64,000 nucleotides of DNA, taken from Actinomycetospora cinnamomea. GTDB taxonomy: Bacteria > Actinomycetota > Actinomycetes > Mycobacteriales > Pseudonocardiaceae. Location: NCBI RefSeq assembly GCF_003096675.1, contig NZ_QEKW01000006.1:1-64000 (forward strand), in the 5' to 3' direction. The position numbers and the translations under genes were made by a program. Shown one piece after another: positions 41,641 through 49,741 of this stretch; within the stretch, counting starts at the first letter, position 1, and each line of letters begins with the position of its first letter. The notes beneath the pieces were generated by a model that did not search any database, was not told the DNA's origin, and saw only the letters and a program-made list of their open reading frames with translations.

Positions 41641-41843
41641 AACGTGCTCGTCAGCGCCCGCTGCACGATCGCGGTGAGTGCCCCGACGATCGAGTCGCCG
41701 GTGATCACGGTGTAGAGCAGCGCACCGAAAGCGGCCGCCGCGATCGTGCCGATGGCGTACTCCGCGGTCGACATGCCGGCGTCGTCGTCCCGCAAGTGGG
41801 CCAGGCGGGCGCGCACGCCCGACGGACTGGTCGATGTGGACAC
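41637..41843 (-). CDS. DUF4244 Flp-type pilin
   Basis: A 68-residue small pilin. The sequence is LRDDDAGMSTAEYAIGTIAA, with a cleavage site after Gly, Glu at +5 (STAEYA) and a hydrophobic helix (AAAFGALLYTVITG), as in Flp/DUF4244 pilins. This is probably the major subunit of the thin pilus assembled by the TadA/B/C machinery encoded upstream. GTG 41843 follows GGAGAGGAGAGACCC; the longer frame to 41864 overlaps that ribosome-binding site. Confidence 0.85.
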   Translation of the reverse strand: MSTSTSPSGVRARLAHLRDDDAGMSTAEYAIGTIAAAAFGALLYTVITGDSIVGALTAIVQRALTSTF

Positions 41844-41885
41844 GGGTCTCTCCTCTCCTCCCACGCCCCGGCGGGGCGTGCGGCC

Positions 41886-42620
41886 TCATCGCTGCTCCAG
41901 CAGCGGACCGGCGAGCCCCACGACGACCGGGACGATGCCCAGGGCGAGGAACGCCGGCAGGAAGCACAGGCCGAGCGGCCCTGTGACGAGCACGCCCGCC
42001 CGCTCGGCGCGCGCCTCGACCTCGTCCGCCGCCTCGCACCGGACGTCATCGGCGACAGCCTCGACCACCTCGGCCACGGCGGCGCCGCTGCGCGCCGAGC
42101 GGCGGGCGGCGCGGGCGAGCCGGGCGGTGTCCGGTTCGTCGAGGGCCGGTGCCCACGCCGTGGCGGGGTCGGCGCCCAGGGTGACGAGGTCGGCGACCCG
42201 GGCGAGCGCGGCGCCCGCCGCGGTGGGGAGCACCGGGATGACGGCCCGCGCCGCGTGGTCGAGTGCGAGCCCGGCGCGCAGGCAGGCGGCGAGCTGGTCC
42301 CAGGCGCCGGCGAGGCCGAGCGGGTCGGGGCGCGAACGGGCGTGGTGGGTCCGCCACCGCGGTAGGAACCCCGCGACCGCGAGCCCCGCGCCGACGGCGA
42401 GCGCCGCCGGGGCCGCGCCGAGACCTGCCACGCCCGCCGCCAACCCGACGACGACCAGCGCCGCGCCCGGCACGAGCCCTTCCCGCGCGCCGGCCGCCGG
42501 CCGCAGAGGCCGCGGAGGCCGCGGGACGGCGCGGTGGTGGGCGGTCACCGGGCCCGGCGCCACGAGCAACGCGGCGGCCAGGGCGAGCAGGGCCGCGCCG
42601 ACCGCGTCCGCGGCCGTCAC
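41886..42620 (-). CDS. tadC: TadC-like type II secretion/pilus platform protein
   Basis: A 244-residue membrane protein. The N-terminal helix (AVGAALLALAAALLVAPGPV), a central GspF-like region (WDQLAACLRAGLALDHAARA, RLARAARRSARSGAAVAEVV) and two C-terminal helices (VLVTGPLGLCFLPAFLALGI, VPVVVGLAGPLLEQ) match the TadC half of the inner-membrane platform. The GTG overlaps the TGA of TadB (GTGA). Together with TadB it anchors the ATPase TadA to the membrane during pilus assembly. Confidence 0.85.
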   Translation of the reverse strand: MTAADAVGAALLALAAALLVAPGPVTAHHRAVPRPPRPLRPAAGAREGLVPGAALVVVGLAAGVAGLGAAPAALAVGAGLAVAGFLPRWRTHHARSRPDPLGLAGAWDQLAACLRAGLALDHAARAVIPVLPTAAGAALARVADLVTLGADPATAWAPALDEPDTARLARAARRSARSGAAVAEVVEAVADDVRCEAADEVEARAERAGVLVTGPLGLCFLPAFLALGIVPVVVGLAGPLLEQR

Positions 42621-43429
42621 CGCGCCACCCCGTCGACGATGCGCTCGGTCCACGCGAGACCGGCGCAGGCCAGGCCCACGCCCACCACCAGGAGCCCCTG
42701 GCCGACCAGCCCGCCGGTGAGCACCGCGATCGGTCGCGCGCCGATCCCCTCCCCGAGCAGGACCCCGAGCACCGGCAGCCCGGCGAGCACCGCCGCGGTC
42801 GCCCGCGGCCCGGCCAGGCGCGCCCGCAGACCGCCGGCGACGCGCGCCCGGGCCCGCAGGTCTTCGGCGACCGCCCCGGCCGGGCCGGCCAGCGCGATGC
42901 CATGGCGCTCGGCCAGGGCCCACGCACCGGCGAGGCGGTCGAGGTGCTCGGCCACGGCCGGCTCCCGGGTCCGCGCGGCGCGCAGGACCTGGGGCACGTC
43001 GCCACCGAGGTGGGCGGTCGCGCCGACCAGCGCCATCACCCGCGCGGCGGCCGGGTGGGCGTCGGCGCCCGCGGCGGCCGCCGCCCCGGCCGGAGGAGCG
43101 CCGGCCCGCACCTCGGCGGCGAAGGAGGCCAGGGCCTCGGCCAGCCCGGCCGTCGCCGAAGCCCGCTCACGTTCCGCCCGCGCCGTCGTGCGGTGCCGGT
43201 GCAGCGTCGCGGCGAGCACGACGGCAGCCACCGCGCCCCCGGGGCCGGCGAGCAGCCCCCCGAGGACCGCGGCGGCGGGCAGGAGGACCGCGCGGCGCCC
43301 GACCAGCTCCCGCGCACGGCCCGGGACCGCGAGCCGCGCACCACGCGGCGGTGAGAGCCGCAGCGCCACCCGCGGCGGCGGCCAGCTCGCCAGCGCCGCG
43401 GCGAGGAGGAGCAGCGCCGGCGCACTCAC
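42617..43429 (-). CDS. tadB: TadB-like type II secretion/pilus platform protein
   Basis: A 270-residue membrane protein with hydrophobic segments near both ends and a central GspF-type domain (AEALASFAAEVRAGAPPAGA, AAHPAAARVMALVGATAHLG). The order of the two halves (tadB upstream of tadC in the leftward transcript) is the usual one. GTG 43429 overlaps the stop of TadA by 4 bp (GTGA). Sequence identity to TadC is low but the fold is shared. Confidence 0.8.
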   Translation of the reverse strand: MSAPALLLLAAALASWPPPRVALRLSPPRGARLAVPGRARELVGRRAVLLPAAAVLGGLLAGPGGAVAAVVLAATLHRHRTTARAERERASATAGLAEALASFAAEVRAGAPPAGAAAAAGADAHPAAARVMALVGATAHLGGDVPQVLRAARTREPAVAEHLDRLAGAWALAERHGIALAGPAGAVAEDLRARARVAGGLRARLAGPRATAAVLAGLPVLGVLLGEGIGARPIAVLTGGLVGQGLLVVGVGLACAGLAWTERIVDGVAR

Positions 43430-44685
43430 GCCGGCTCCCGGTGCAGCAGCGACACGCCGGCAGCGACGGGCACCGCGTGCGACGTCGGGGCGGGCGGACC
43501 GTCGGGCGGCGGGTCCTCCCACGGCGGCGCCACGCCGCGCTCGCGCAGCACGGCCGCCAGATCGGCCCGCCCGACCGCCCAGCCCTCGCCCCGTGACCAG
43601 GCCGGCACGACCGCCACCTCGCCCGCACCATCGCGCCGCCGCAGCACACCGACCGCGTCGAGGACGCGGCGCCCGTCGCCGCCGCGGCGCACCTGCAGGA
43701 CGACCTGCACCGCCGCCGCGAGCTGGCTGTGCAGCGCCGCCGGGGCCAGCCCGCCCAGCGCGGCGAGCGCCTCCAGCCGCGCCGGTACCTCCCGCGGCGC
43801 GTTCGCGTGCACCGTGCCCGCGCCGCCGTCGTGGCCGGTGTTGAGTGCGGCGAGCAGCTCGACGACCTCCGCGCCCCGGACCTCGCCGACGACGAGCCGG
43901 TCGGGGCGCATCCGCAGCGCCTGGCGCACGAGGTCGCGGAGCAGGACCTGCCCGGCCCCCTCGACGTTGGCCGGCCGGGCGACCATCCGCACCACGTGCG
44001 GGTGCGCCGGCCGCAGCTCCTCGGCGTCCTCGACGCACACGATCCGCTCGCTCGCCGCGACCTCGCCCAGCAGCGCCGAAAGGAGCGTCGTCTTGCCCGA
44101 GCCCGTGCCCCCGACGACGAGGAAGGCCAGGCGGGCGGCGACCACGGCCCGCAGCAGCGCGGCACCGCCCGCGTCGACGGTGCCGCCGGCCTCGAGCGCG
44201 GCGAGGTCGTGACGGGCGGGCCGCAGCACGCGCAGGGACACGCACGTGCCGTCGGCGGCGACGGGCGCGAGCACCGCGTGCAGCCGCACACCCGAGCCCG
44301 GCAGGCGGGCGTCGACGTAGGGGCTCGCGTCGTCGAGGCGGCGCCCCGCCGCGCCCGCGAGCCGCTGCGCCAGGCGGCGGACCGCGTCCTCGTCCGGGAA
44401 CGACACCTCCGTGCGCTCCAGGCCCGCCCCGCGGTCCACCCAGACCGCGTCCGGGGCCGTGACCAGCACGTCGGAGGTGGCAGGGTCGCGCAGCAGGGGC
44501 TCGAGCGGACCGGCGCCCACCAGCTCGCGCTGCAGGCCGCGCACCGCCGCCAGCACGTCGGCGTCGCCGACCACCCCCCGCGCCTCCGCCCGCACGGCCG
44601 CCGCGAGCTCGGTGACCCCGGCCTGCCCGCCGGAGGTCACCAGCCGCGCCCGCACCCGCTCGACGAGCTCCGGGGCGGTGCTCAT
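43426..44685 (-). CDS. tadA: TadA-type secretion ATPase
   Basis: A 419-residue type IV/II secretion ATPase of the CpaF/TadA group. N-terminal domain TSGGQAGVTELAAAVRAEAR, then LRDPATSDVLVTAPDAVWVD, Walker A FLVVGGTGSGKTTLLSALLG, Asp box VCVEDAEELRPAHPHVVRMV, Walker B-like RMRPDRLVVGEVRGAEVVEL and His box NTGHDGGAGTVHANAPREVP. It powers assembly of the thin pilus. ATG 44685 overlaps the stop of the ssd gene by 4 bp, so translation is coupled. Confidence 0.93.
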   Translation of the reverse strand: MSTAPELVERVRARLVTSGGQAGVTELAAAVRAEARGVVGDADVLAAVRGLQRELVGAGPLEPLLRDPATSDVLVTAPDAVWVDRGAGLERTEVSFPDEDAVRRLAQRLAGAAGRRLDDASPYVDARLPGSGVRLHAVLAPVAADGTCVSLRVLRPARHDLAALEAGGTVDAGGAALLRAVVAARLAFLVVGGTGSGKTTLLSALLGEVAASERIVCVEDAEELRPAHPHVVRMVARPANVEGAGQVLLRDLVRQALRMRPDRLVVGEVRGAEVVELLAALNTGHDGGAGTVHANAPREVPARLEALAALGGLAPAALHSQLAAAVQVVLQVRRGGDGRRVLDAVGVLRRRDGAGEVAVVPAWSRGEGWAVGRADLAAVLRERGVAPPWEDPPPDGPPAPTSHAVPVAAGVSLLHREPA

Positions 44686-45776
44686 GCGGCCCGTCCCCGC
44701 TCGGTCACGGCCTCGAGCGCGTCGAGCACGGCCACGGCCGCGTCCTGCAGCGGACCGCGGCGCAGCCCGGGCACGCGACCGCGATCGAGCGCCGCCGCGA
44801 GCCCCGGCTCGGGCGCCACCGACACGAGCAGGTCGATGCCGAGGGCGTGCGCCACGTCCTCGCCGTCGAGGCCGCCGGGCGCGGGCCCGCGCACCACGAG
44901 CCGCAGCGGCACGCCGCGGTGCGCGAGCGGCTCGGCGACCCGGGTGGCCGCGGCGACCGCGCGCACCTCGGCGGGCACGAGGAGCACCACGAGGTCGGCG
45001 GCGTCGGCGACGGCCAGCGCCGTGTCCGTGGGGTGGCGGGGCAGGTCGCACACGACGATCTCGCCCGCCCGGCGCCCGGCCTCGATCACCGCCACCGCCG
45101 CGCCGGGCTCGGGCCCGGCGCCGCCGCGGTCGCACGAGAGCACGGTGAGCAGGCCGTCCGGGGAGGGCAGGGCCTCGTGCAGCGACGCCGCCGCCACCCG
45201 GCCGCCGCCCCCGTGGCCGAGCGCCAGCCCGCCCCACCGCAACCCCTCGAGCTCCTCGGCCCCGGCGACCAGGTCGAGCCCCCCACCGAGCGGGTCGCAA
45301 TCGACGAGCAGCACCCGCGTCCCCCGGCTGCCCGCACGGGCGGCGACGGCCACCGCGAGCACCGAGGCCCCGGCCCCGCCGCGCCCCCCGACCACGGCGA
45401 CGACGCGGCCCGGGCCGGACTCGGGCGCCGGACCAGTGTCGGCGAGCGCCCCCACCAGCCAGTCCTCGCCCTCGGGCAGCGACACCACGTGCTCGGCGCC
45501 CACCCCGACCGCGCGCTCCCAGATCGTCCCCGGGGGTTCGTCGCGGCACAGCAGCACGACCCCGTCGCGCCGGCCGAGCCGCAGCGGTCCGACGGCCCGC
45601 GCGGCGGCCTCGTCGAGCAGCACCAGCCCGGCGGAGTGCCATCGGCGCCGCACGCCGGCGGCGTCGGGCACCCGTTCGAGCTCGACCCCCGCCGCGGCCG
45701 CGAGACGCACCACCTCGTCGAGGAGATCCTCGTCGTCGGTCATCACCACCACGCGTCGCGCGCCCGTCCCGGTCAT
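44682..45776 (-). CDS. ssd: septum site-determining protein Ssd (CpaE-like)
   Basis: A 364-residue protein. N-terminal REC-like domain (VVVMTDDEDLLDEVVRLAAA), then a ParA/CpaE-like domain with a deviant Walker A VVGGRGGAGASVLAVAVAAR (Lys of GKGGxGK replaced), VLLVDCDPLGGGLDLVAGAE and IVVCDLPRHPTDTALAVADA. This is the architecture of Rv3660c (Ssd), which affects septation in mycobacteria, and of CpaE, which positions pili at the pole. It heads the Tad operon with 4-bp coupling to tadA, so a role in localising the pilus system is most likely. Confidence 0.88.
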   Translation of the reverse strand: MTGTGARRVVVMTDDEDLLDEVVRLAAAAGVELERVPDAAGVRRRWHSAGLVLLDEAAARAVGPLRLGRRDGVVLLCRDEPPGTIWERAVGVGAEHVVSLPEGEDWLVGALADTGPAPESGPGRVVAVVGGRGGAGASVLAVAVAARAGSRGTRVLLVDCDPLGGGLDLVAGAEELEGLRWGGLALGHGGGGRVAAASLHEALPSPDGLLTVLSCDRGGAGPEPGAAVAVIEAGRRAGEIVVCDLPRHPTDTALAVADAADLVVLLVPAEVRAVAAATRVAEPLAHRGVPLRLVVRGPAPGGLDGEDVAHALGIDLLVSVAPEPGLAAALDRGRVPGLRRGPLQDAAVAVLDALEAVTERGRAA

Positions 45777-45952
45777 CCGCCCGCCCTCCTCGTCCGCGGC
45801 GCGCTACCGCGCCGGCGAGGAGCACGCTGCCCCGACGCCGACCGTCGGCGGGAGCACGGGCGGGGCGCCTGTGGACGGACGCCGGGGATGGGGACGGAGC
45901 CGCGTCGCGCTGACGCGGGGACAGGGCCGGACGCCGCAGCGGCGGCGTCCCG

Positions 45953-46744
45953 TCAGCCGCCCGCGGCGTCTGCGATGCCCAGGCCCTCGCGGGCCCCGAC
46001 CTGCCACGCCTGGGCGCAGTGCGCGAACCACCGAGCGAGGCCCTCGGGGTCGCCGGTGGCGAAGGCGGCGGCCGCCTCGCCGTACTCGCCGGCCGCGCGG
46101 TAGTGCCCGACCTCGGGCACGGCGAGCCCCTTGGGGTCGAGACCGGTGCCCACGGCGGTGAGGCGTGCCGCGGCCCGCGCCACCACTCCCGTGGCCGCCG
46201 GGAACGGCGCGAGGGCCAGCAGCTCGCCGTGGACGACGGCGACGAGCACGGGCGCGGGGACGCCGGTGCCGCCCGTGACCAGCCCGGCGAGGGCGTCGAG
46301 GCGCTCGCCGACACCGGGGTCGCGGCGGGGGCGGCCGAGGTCGTCGTCGGTGATCCCGGGCAGGTCGGCGGCGGCGAGCACGTGCAGCCGCGCCAGCGCC
46401 TGCCGCGGCGCCGAGCGCCACGCGGCGAGCAGCCCGCCCAGCGCCTCGGCCACCCGCAGCGACCCGGCGAGCACGGGGTCGGTGACGGGTCCCTCGGCGG
46501 GCAGCTCCGCCGACCCGCCGTCGAGGCTGGCGGACGCCCTCGCGGCGCGCACGGAGGCCTCGGCGGCGGTGCTGGGCCAGCCTCGACGGTTCGCGCGGTG
46601 GTTGTGCACGCGCGTCAGCGCCTCGCGCACGGCGTCCGCGTCGGCGGCGACGCCGGGCAGGCGGGTCAGGGGCTCCAGCGGGTCGGCCACGGAGGCCAAT
46701 CGTTCCAGTTGCCCGGTCGCGGCCGGCGTCACGCCTCCCACCAC
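45953..46744 (-). CDS. Rv3662c-like protein with a degenerate Fic-type motif
   Basis: A 263-residue protein. The N-terminal VHNHRANRRGWPSTAAEASV, then ARASASLDG, resembles the Fic domain start. The C-terminal HGELLALAPFPAATGVVARA has the Fic order Phe...Gly...Arg but lacks the His-Pro-Phe and the Gly-Asn-Gly-Arg of active Fic enzymes. I therefore read it as a catalytically dead Fic-fold protein. It occurs in many actinobacteria between ssd and the acetate transporter, sometimes called oxidoreductase in databases. ATG 46744 appears suitable. Confidence 0.6.
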   Translation of the reverse strand: MVGGVTPAATGQLERLASVADPLEPLTRLPGVAADADAVREALTRVHNHRANRRGWPSTAAEASVRAARASASLDGGSAELPAEGPVTDPVLAGSLRVAEALGGLLAAWRSAPRQALARLHVLAAADLPGITDDDLGRPRRDPGVGERLDALAGLVTGGTGVPAPVLVAVVHGELLALAPFPAATGVVARAAARLTAVGTGLDPKGLAVPEVGHYRAAGEYGEAAAAFATGDPEGLARWFAHCAQAWQVGAREGLGIADAAGG

Positions 46745-46872
46745 CTCGTCCGGGGCGACAGCACGGACCTTGACCGGTCACGACGAGATGAGGTGCATGT
46801 GAGGAAGCGACCACCGGGCAGACCCGCGTGACCGGAGCCACACGACCGCGGCACGCCCGGAGAGGAGCGACC

Positions 46873-47523
46873 ATGTCGAGCACGACGGACATTCGCGAGG
46901 AACGCACGACCCAGACGGCACCCACGCCCGCCCCCGACCCCACCAGCAGCATCGCGGACCCCGGTCCGCTCGGGCTGGCCGCGTTCGCGCTGACGACGTT
47001 CGTGCTCAGCCTCTTCAACGCCGGCATCGCCCCCGAGGCCCTGGAACCGATCGTCCTGCCGCTGGCCCTGTTCTACGGCGGCATCGTGCAGCTGCTCGCG
47101 GGCATGTGGGAGTTCCGCAAGGCCAACACCTTCGGTGCCACCGCGTTCGGGTCCTACGGGGCGTTCTGGATCGCCTTCGCCGCCTACGTGCAGATCATCG
47201 AGCCGGAGCTGGCGGCCAGCGGCGTGCCGGAGTCGTCGATCACCACGGCGACCGGAATCTTCCTCGTCGGCTGGACCCTGTTCACGCTCTACATGCTCGT
47301 GGCCTCGCTGCGCACGACCGGCGCCCTGGTCGCCGTGTTCGCCACGCTGTTCCTGACCTTCGCGCTGCTCACCATCGGTGACCTCACCGGCGTCGACGCC
47401 ATCGCCACGATCGGCGGGATCGTCGGCCTCGTGACCGCCTTCGTCGCCTGGTACGCCTCCGCCGCCGTGGTCACCAACGCCACGTGGGGCCGCACCGTGC
47501 TCCCGGTGGGCCCGCGCAGCTGA
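46873..47523 (+). CDS. GPR1/FUN34/YaaH-family acetate/succinate transporter
   Basis: A 216-residue protein with six hydrophobic segments. The family signature NPAPLGL is DPGPLGLAAFALTTFVLSLF here, followed by PLALFYGGIVQLLAGMWEFR and NTFGATAFGSYGAFWIAFAA. These proteins take up acetate or succinate with protons (SatP-like). ATG 46873 follows an AGAGGAGCGACC ribosome-binding site; about 30 residues of hydrophilic N terminus precede the first helix. The ArfB gene starts 17 bp after the stop. Confidence 0.9.
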   Translation: MSSTTDIREERTTQTAPTPAPDPTSSIADPGPLGLAAFALTTFVLSLFNAGIAPEALEPIVLPLALFYGGIVQLLAGMWEFRKANTFGATAFGSYGAFWIAFAAYVQIIEPELAASGVPESSITTATGIFLVGWTLFTLYMLVASLRTTGALVAVFATLFLTFALLTIGDLTGVDAIATIGGIVGLVTAFVAWYASAAVVTNATWGRTVLPVGPRS

Positions 47524-47540
47524 CGGGGCACCCTGCGGGC

Positions 47541-47987
47541 GTGCAGCCCGCCGGTGACGACGTCGCGGGTGACCTCGTGGTCACCCGCGACGTCGTGCTG
47601 TCGGCGGCGGACCTGCGCTGGCGCTTCTCCCGCGCCGGCGGCCCGGGCGGGCAGGGCGTGAACACCACCGACTCGCGCGTCGAGCTCTCGGTCGACCTGC
47701 GCCACGCGCCCCTGCGCGAGCAGGACCGCGACCGGCTGCTGGCCCGGCTGTCCGGTCGCCTGCACGACGGTGTCCTCACCGTCGTCGCGGCCGACGACCG
47801 GTCCCAGCGCCGCAACCGTCGCTCCGCCCGGCAGCGGCTGGCGGCGGTGCTGCGCGACGCGCTGGCTCCCGACCCTCCCGCGCGGCGCGCCACGGCGCCG
47901 TCCCGCGCCGCGCGGCGACGTCGTCTCGAGGCGAAGCGCCGGCAGGGCGCGGTCAAGGCCCTGCGCCGGGCGCCGCGTGAGGAGTAG
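47541..47987 (+). CDS. arfB: alternative ribosome-rescue factor ArfB
   Basis: A 148-residue peptidyl-tRNA hydrolase. The catalytic motif GGQ is in RWRFSRAGGPGGQGVNTTDS, followed by VELSVDLRHAPLREQDRDRL. The C-terminal Arg/Lys-rich tail (SRAARRRRLEAKRRQGAVKA) binds the empty mRNA channel of stalled ribosomes. Length and layout match ArfB/YaeJ proteins of actinobacteria. The start is GTG 47541; the in-frame upstream start would overlap the transporter gene. Confidence 0.92.
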   Translation: MQPAGDDVAGDLVVTRDVVLSAADLRWRFSRAGGPGGQGVNTTDSRVELSVDLRHAPLREQDRDRLLARLSGRLHDGVLTVVAADDRSQRRNRRSARQRLAAVLRDALAPDPPARRATAPSRAARRRRLEAKRRQGAVKALRRAPREE

Positions 47988-48164
47988 ACCCCGTCGGGGG
48001 AACCGGCGGAGTACCGCACGCGGGCACGGGGAAGACCTCGACGGCCGTGATCACACGACGGGCGCCGCAGCCGCGGCCCACCGCCGGTGACGTGGCACGA
48101 TGACCGACCTCAGCACCCGCTCGCACCACCGCCCCGAGCGAACCGACCCCCGCCAGGAGGGCCC

Positions 48165-48656
48165 GTGACCCGCCCCGAGCAGCCCGCCAGCGGCTCGTCC
48201 GCCCCGCCGGTCGTGCCGTCGATCCCCCTCAACGCCGAGCCGGTGCGCCAGAACGGCGACGCCTCCGTCGGGTCGCTGGTCAAGGAGGTCACGACCCACG
48301 TATCGACGCTGGTCCGGGCCGAGGTCGAGCTGGCCAAGACCGAGATCACCGCCGAGGTGAAGAAGGGCCTGCAGGGCAGCGTCTTCTTCGTCGTCGCGGG
48401 CGCGATCGCCGTGTTCAGCCTGTTCTTCCTCTTCATCGCCGTGGCCGAGGCGTTCAACCTCATCTGGCCGAGCCAGCAGTGGGCGGGCTACTTGGTCACC
48501 TTCGGGCTGATGCTCGGCGCCGCGGGCCTCGCCGGGTTCCTCGGCTACCTCAAGGTCCGCAAAATCCGGGCGCCCGAGCGCACGATCGAGTCGGCGAAGG
48601 AGTCGGTCGAGGTCCTGCGCCGCGGGGGCTCCGACTCGCGCGGCAACGCCGCCTGA
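48165..48656 (+). CDS. actinobacterial holin-X (DUF1469) membrane protein
   Basis: A 163-residue protein. An amphipathic N-terminal part (SLVKEVTTHVSTLVRAEVEL, AKTEITAEVKKGLQGSVFFV) precedes two hydrophobic helices (AGAIAVFSLFFLFIAVAEAF and LVTFGLMLGAAGLAGFLGYL). These features define the phage-holin superfamily 6/holin-X proteins of actinobacteria, typically one or two copies, role unknown. It corresponds to Rv3669. GTG 48165 has a strong AGGAGG site. It overlaps the EphE-like gene by 4 bp. Confidence 0.85.
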   Translation: MTRPEQPASGSSAPPVVPSIPLNAEPVRQNGDASVGSLVKEVTTHVSTLVRAEVELAKTEITAEVKKGLQGSVFFVVAGAIAVFSLFFLFIAVAEAFNLIWPSQQWAGYLVTFGLMLGAAGLAGFLGYLKVRKIRAPERTIESAKESVEVLRRGGSDSRGNAA

Positions 48657-49576
48657 GCACCGGCGCCCCGGGCCCGGGGCTCGCGCTCCCCGGCCCCTGG
48701 ACCCACCGCACGGTCTCCGCCAACGGGGTGCAGGTGCACGTCGCGACGGCCGGACCGGACGACGCGCCGCTCGTGCTGCTGCTGCACGGTTTCCCCGGCT
48801 TCTGGTGGGCCTGGCGCCATCAACTGCCGGGCCTGGCCGCCGCCGGGTACCGGGTCGCCGCCGCCGACCTGCGGGGCTACGGCGACTCGGATCGCCCGCC
48901 CCGCGGCTACGACCTGTGGACCCTCGCCGGCGACGCCGCCGGTCTCGTGCGCTCGCTCGGGGCACGCGAGGCGACGGTCGTGGGCGCGGGCTGGGGCGGC
49001 GCCGTGGCGTGGACGCTGGCGGCGCTGCGTCCCGGGGTCGTCGCCCGCCTGGCCGTGCTCGCCGCGCCGCACCCGCTGGCCCTGCGGGCGGCGGTCCGCC
49101 GGCGGCCCTGGTCGCGCGCGTCACGCATCCTCGCCGCGGCCCAGCTCCCCCGCCTGCCCGAGCGACGGGTGCGCCGCGACGACGCCGCCTGGGTCGTGGA
49201 GTTCCTGCGCCGCGGAGCGGGCACGGGCTGGGCGGCGGCGCCGGAGTTCGCCGAGGTCGCCGACCGGCACCGCGCCGCGATGCTCGCGCCGCGTGTGTCC
49301 CACACCGCGATCGAGGGCTTCCGCTGGAGCGTGCGCTCGCAGTTCCGCCCCGACGGGGCGCGCTACGCCGCGGCCGTCGACAAGCCGGTGACCGTGCCCG
49401 TGCTGCAGGTCCACGGCGCCGACGACCCCTGGATCCCCGAGCGCGTTGCTCGGGCCTCGGCGCGGTGGTGCGGCGCGGGCCACGTGCACCGGACGCTCCC
49501 CGGCGTCGGGCACTTCCCGCACCAGGAGGCGCCGCAGCACGTCACCGACGCACTGCTGGACTTCCTCGACGCGTGA
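48653..49576 (+). CDS. EphE-like alpha/beta hydrolase, nucleophile absent
   Basis: A 307-residue epoxide hydrolase-type protein. PLVLLLHGFPGFWWAWRHQL, VAAADLRGYGDSDRPPRGYD, the elbow EATVVGAGWGGAVAWTLAAL and the base His in PGVGHFPHQEAPQHV are recognisable. At the nucleophile position, where Asp or Ser is expected (GHDWGG or GxSxG), the sequence is G-A-G-W-G-G, so no nucleophile side chain is present. The Asp of the acid position (HGADDPWIP) is present. It is the Rv3670 counterpart. No ATG or GTG precedes the conserved strand; CTG 48653 fits the 4-bp CTGA overlap with the previous gene. Confidence 0.75.
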   Translation: MSTGAPGPGLALPGPWTHRTVSANGVQVHVATAGPDDAPLVLLLHGFPGFWWAWRHQLPGLAAAGYRVAAADLRGYGDSDRPPRGYDLWTLAGDAAGLVRSLGAREATVVGAGWGGAVAWTLAALRPGVVARLAVLAAPHPLALRAAVRRRPWSRASRILAAAQLPRLPERRVRRDDAAWVVEFLRRGAGTGWAAAPEFAEVADRHRAAMLAPRVSHTAIEGFRWSVRSQFRPDGARYAAAVDKPVTVPVLQVHGADDPWIPERVARASARWCGAGHVHRTLPGVGHFPHQEAPQHVTDALLDFLDA

Positions 49577-49585
49577 TGCGCGCCC

Positions 49586-49664
49586 GGCGTGTCGCGCCGA
49601 CGAGTATGTGGCGATCCTGGCGTTGAGCGCCAGCAAAGCCGCATTGCTGGCACACCCCGTGTGC
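49586..49664 (+). repeat. dispersed two-hairpin element, copy 3
   Basis: A 79-nt copy starting 9 bp after the EphE-like gene stop. GGCGTGTCGCGCCGACGAGT is followed by a long hairpin (TGTGGC-GATC-CTGGCG-TTGAG-CGCCAG-CAAA-GCCGCA) and a second small one (GCACAC-CCC-GTGTGC). Both are intact here. The copies at 23517 and 49586 lie in the same relation: just 3-prime of a rightward gene, facing a leftward gene. Confidence 0.8.
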
Positions 49665-49741
49665 CACCCACCCACCCGCCGACCCACCCACGCCCACCCA
49701 CACACACAACGCCGCACCGCGGGGCGAACCCCGTGCGCGGG

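Noticed and set aside
49665-49741. C/A-rich tract as a possible gene or array
   Set aside because: Simple CCACCC repeats between convergent genes without open frame or pairing; low-complexity spacer.
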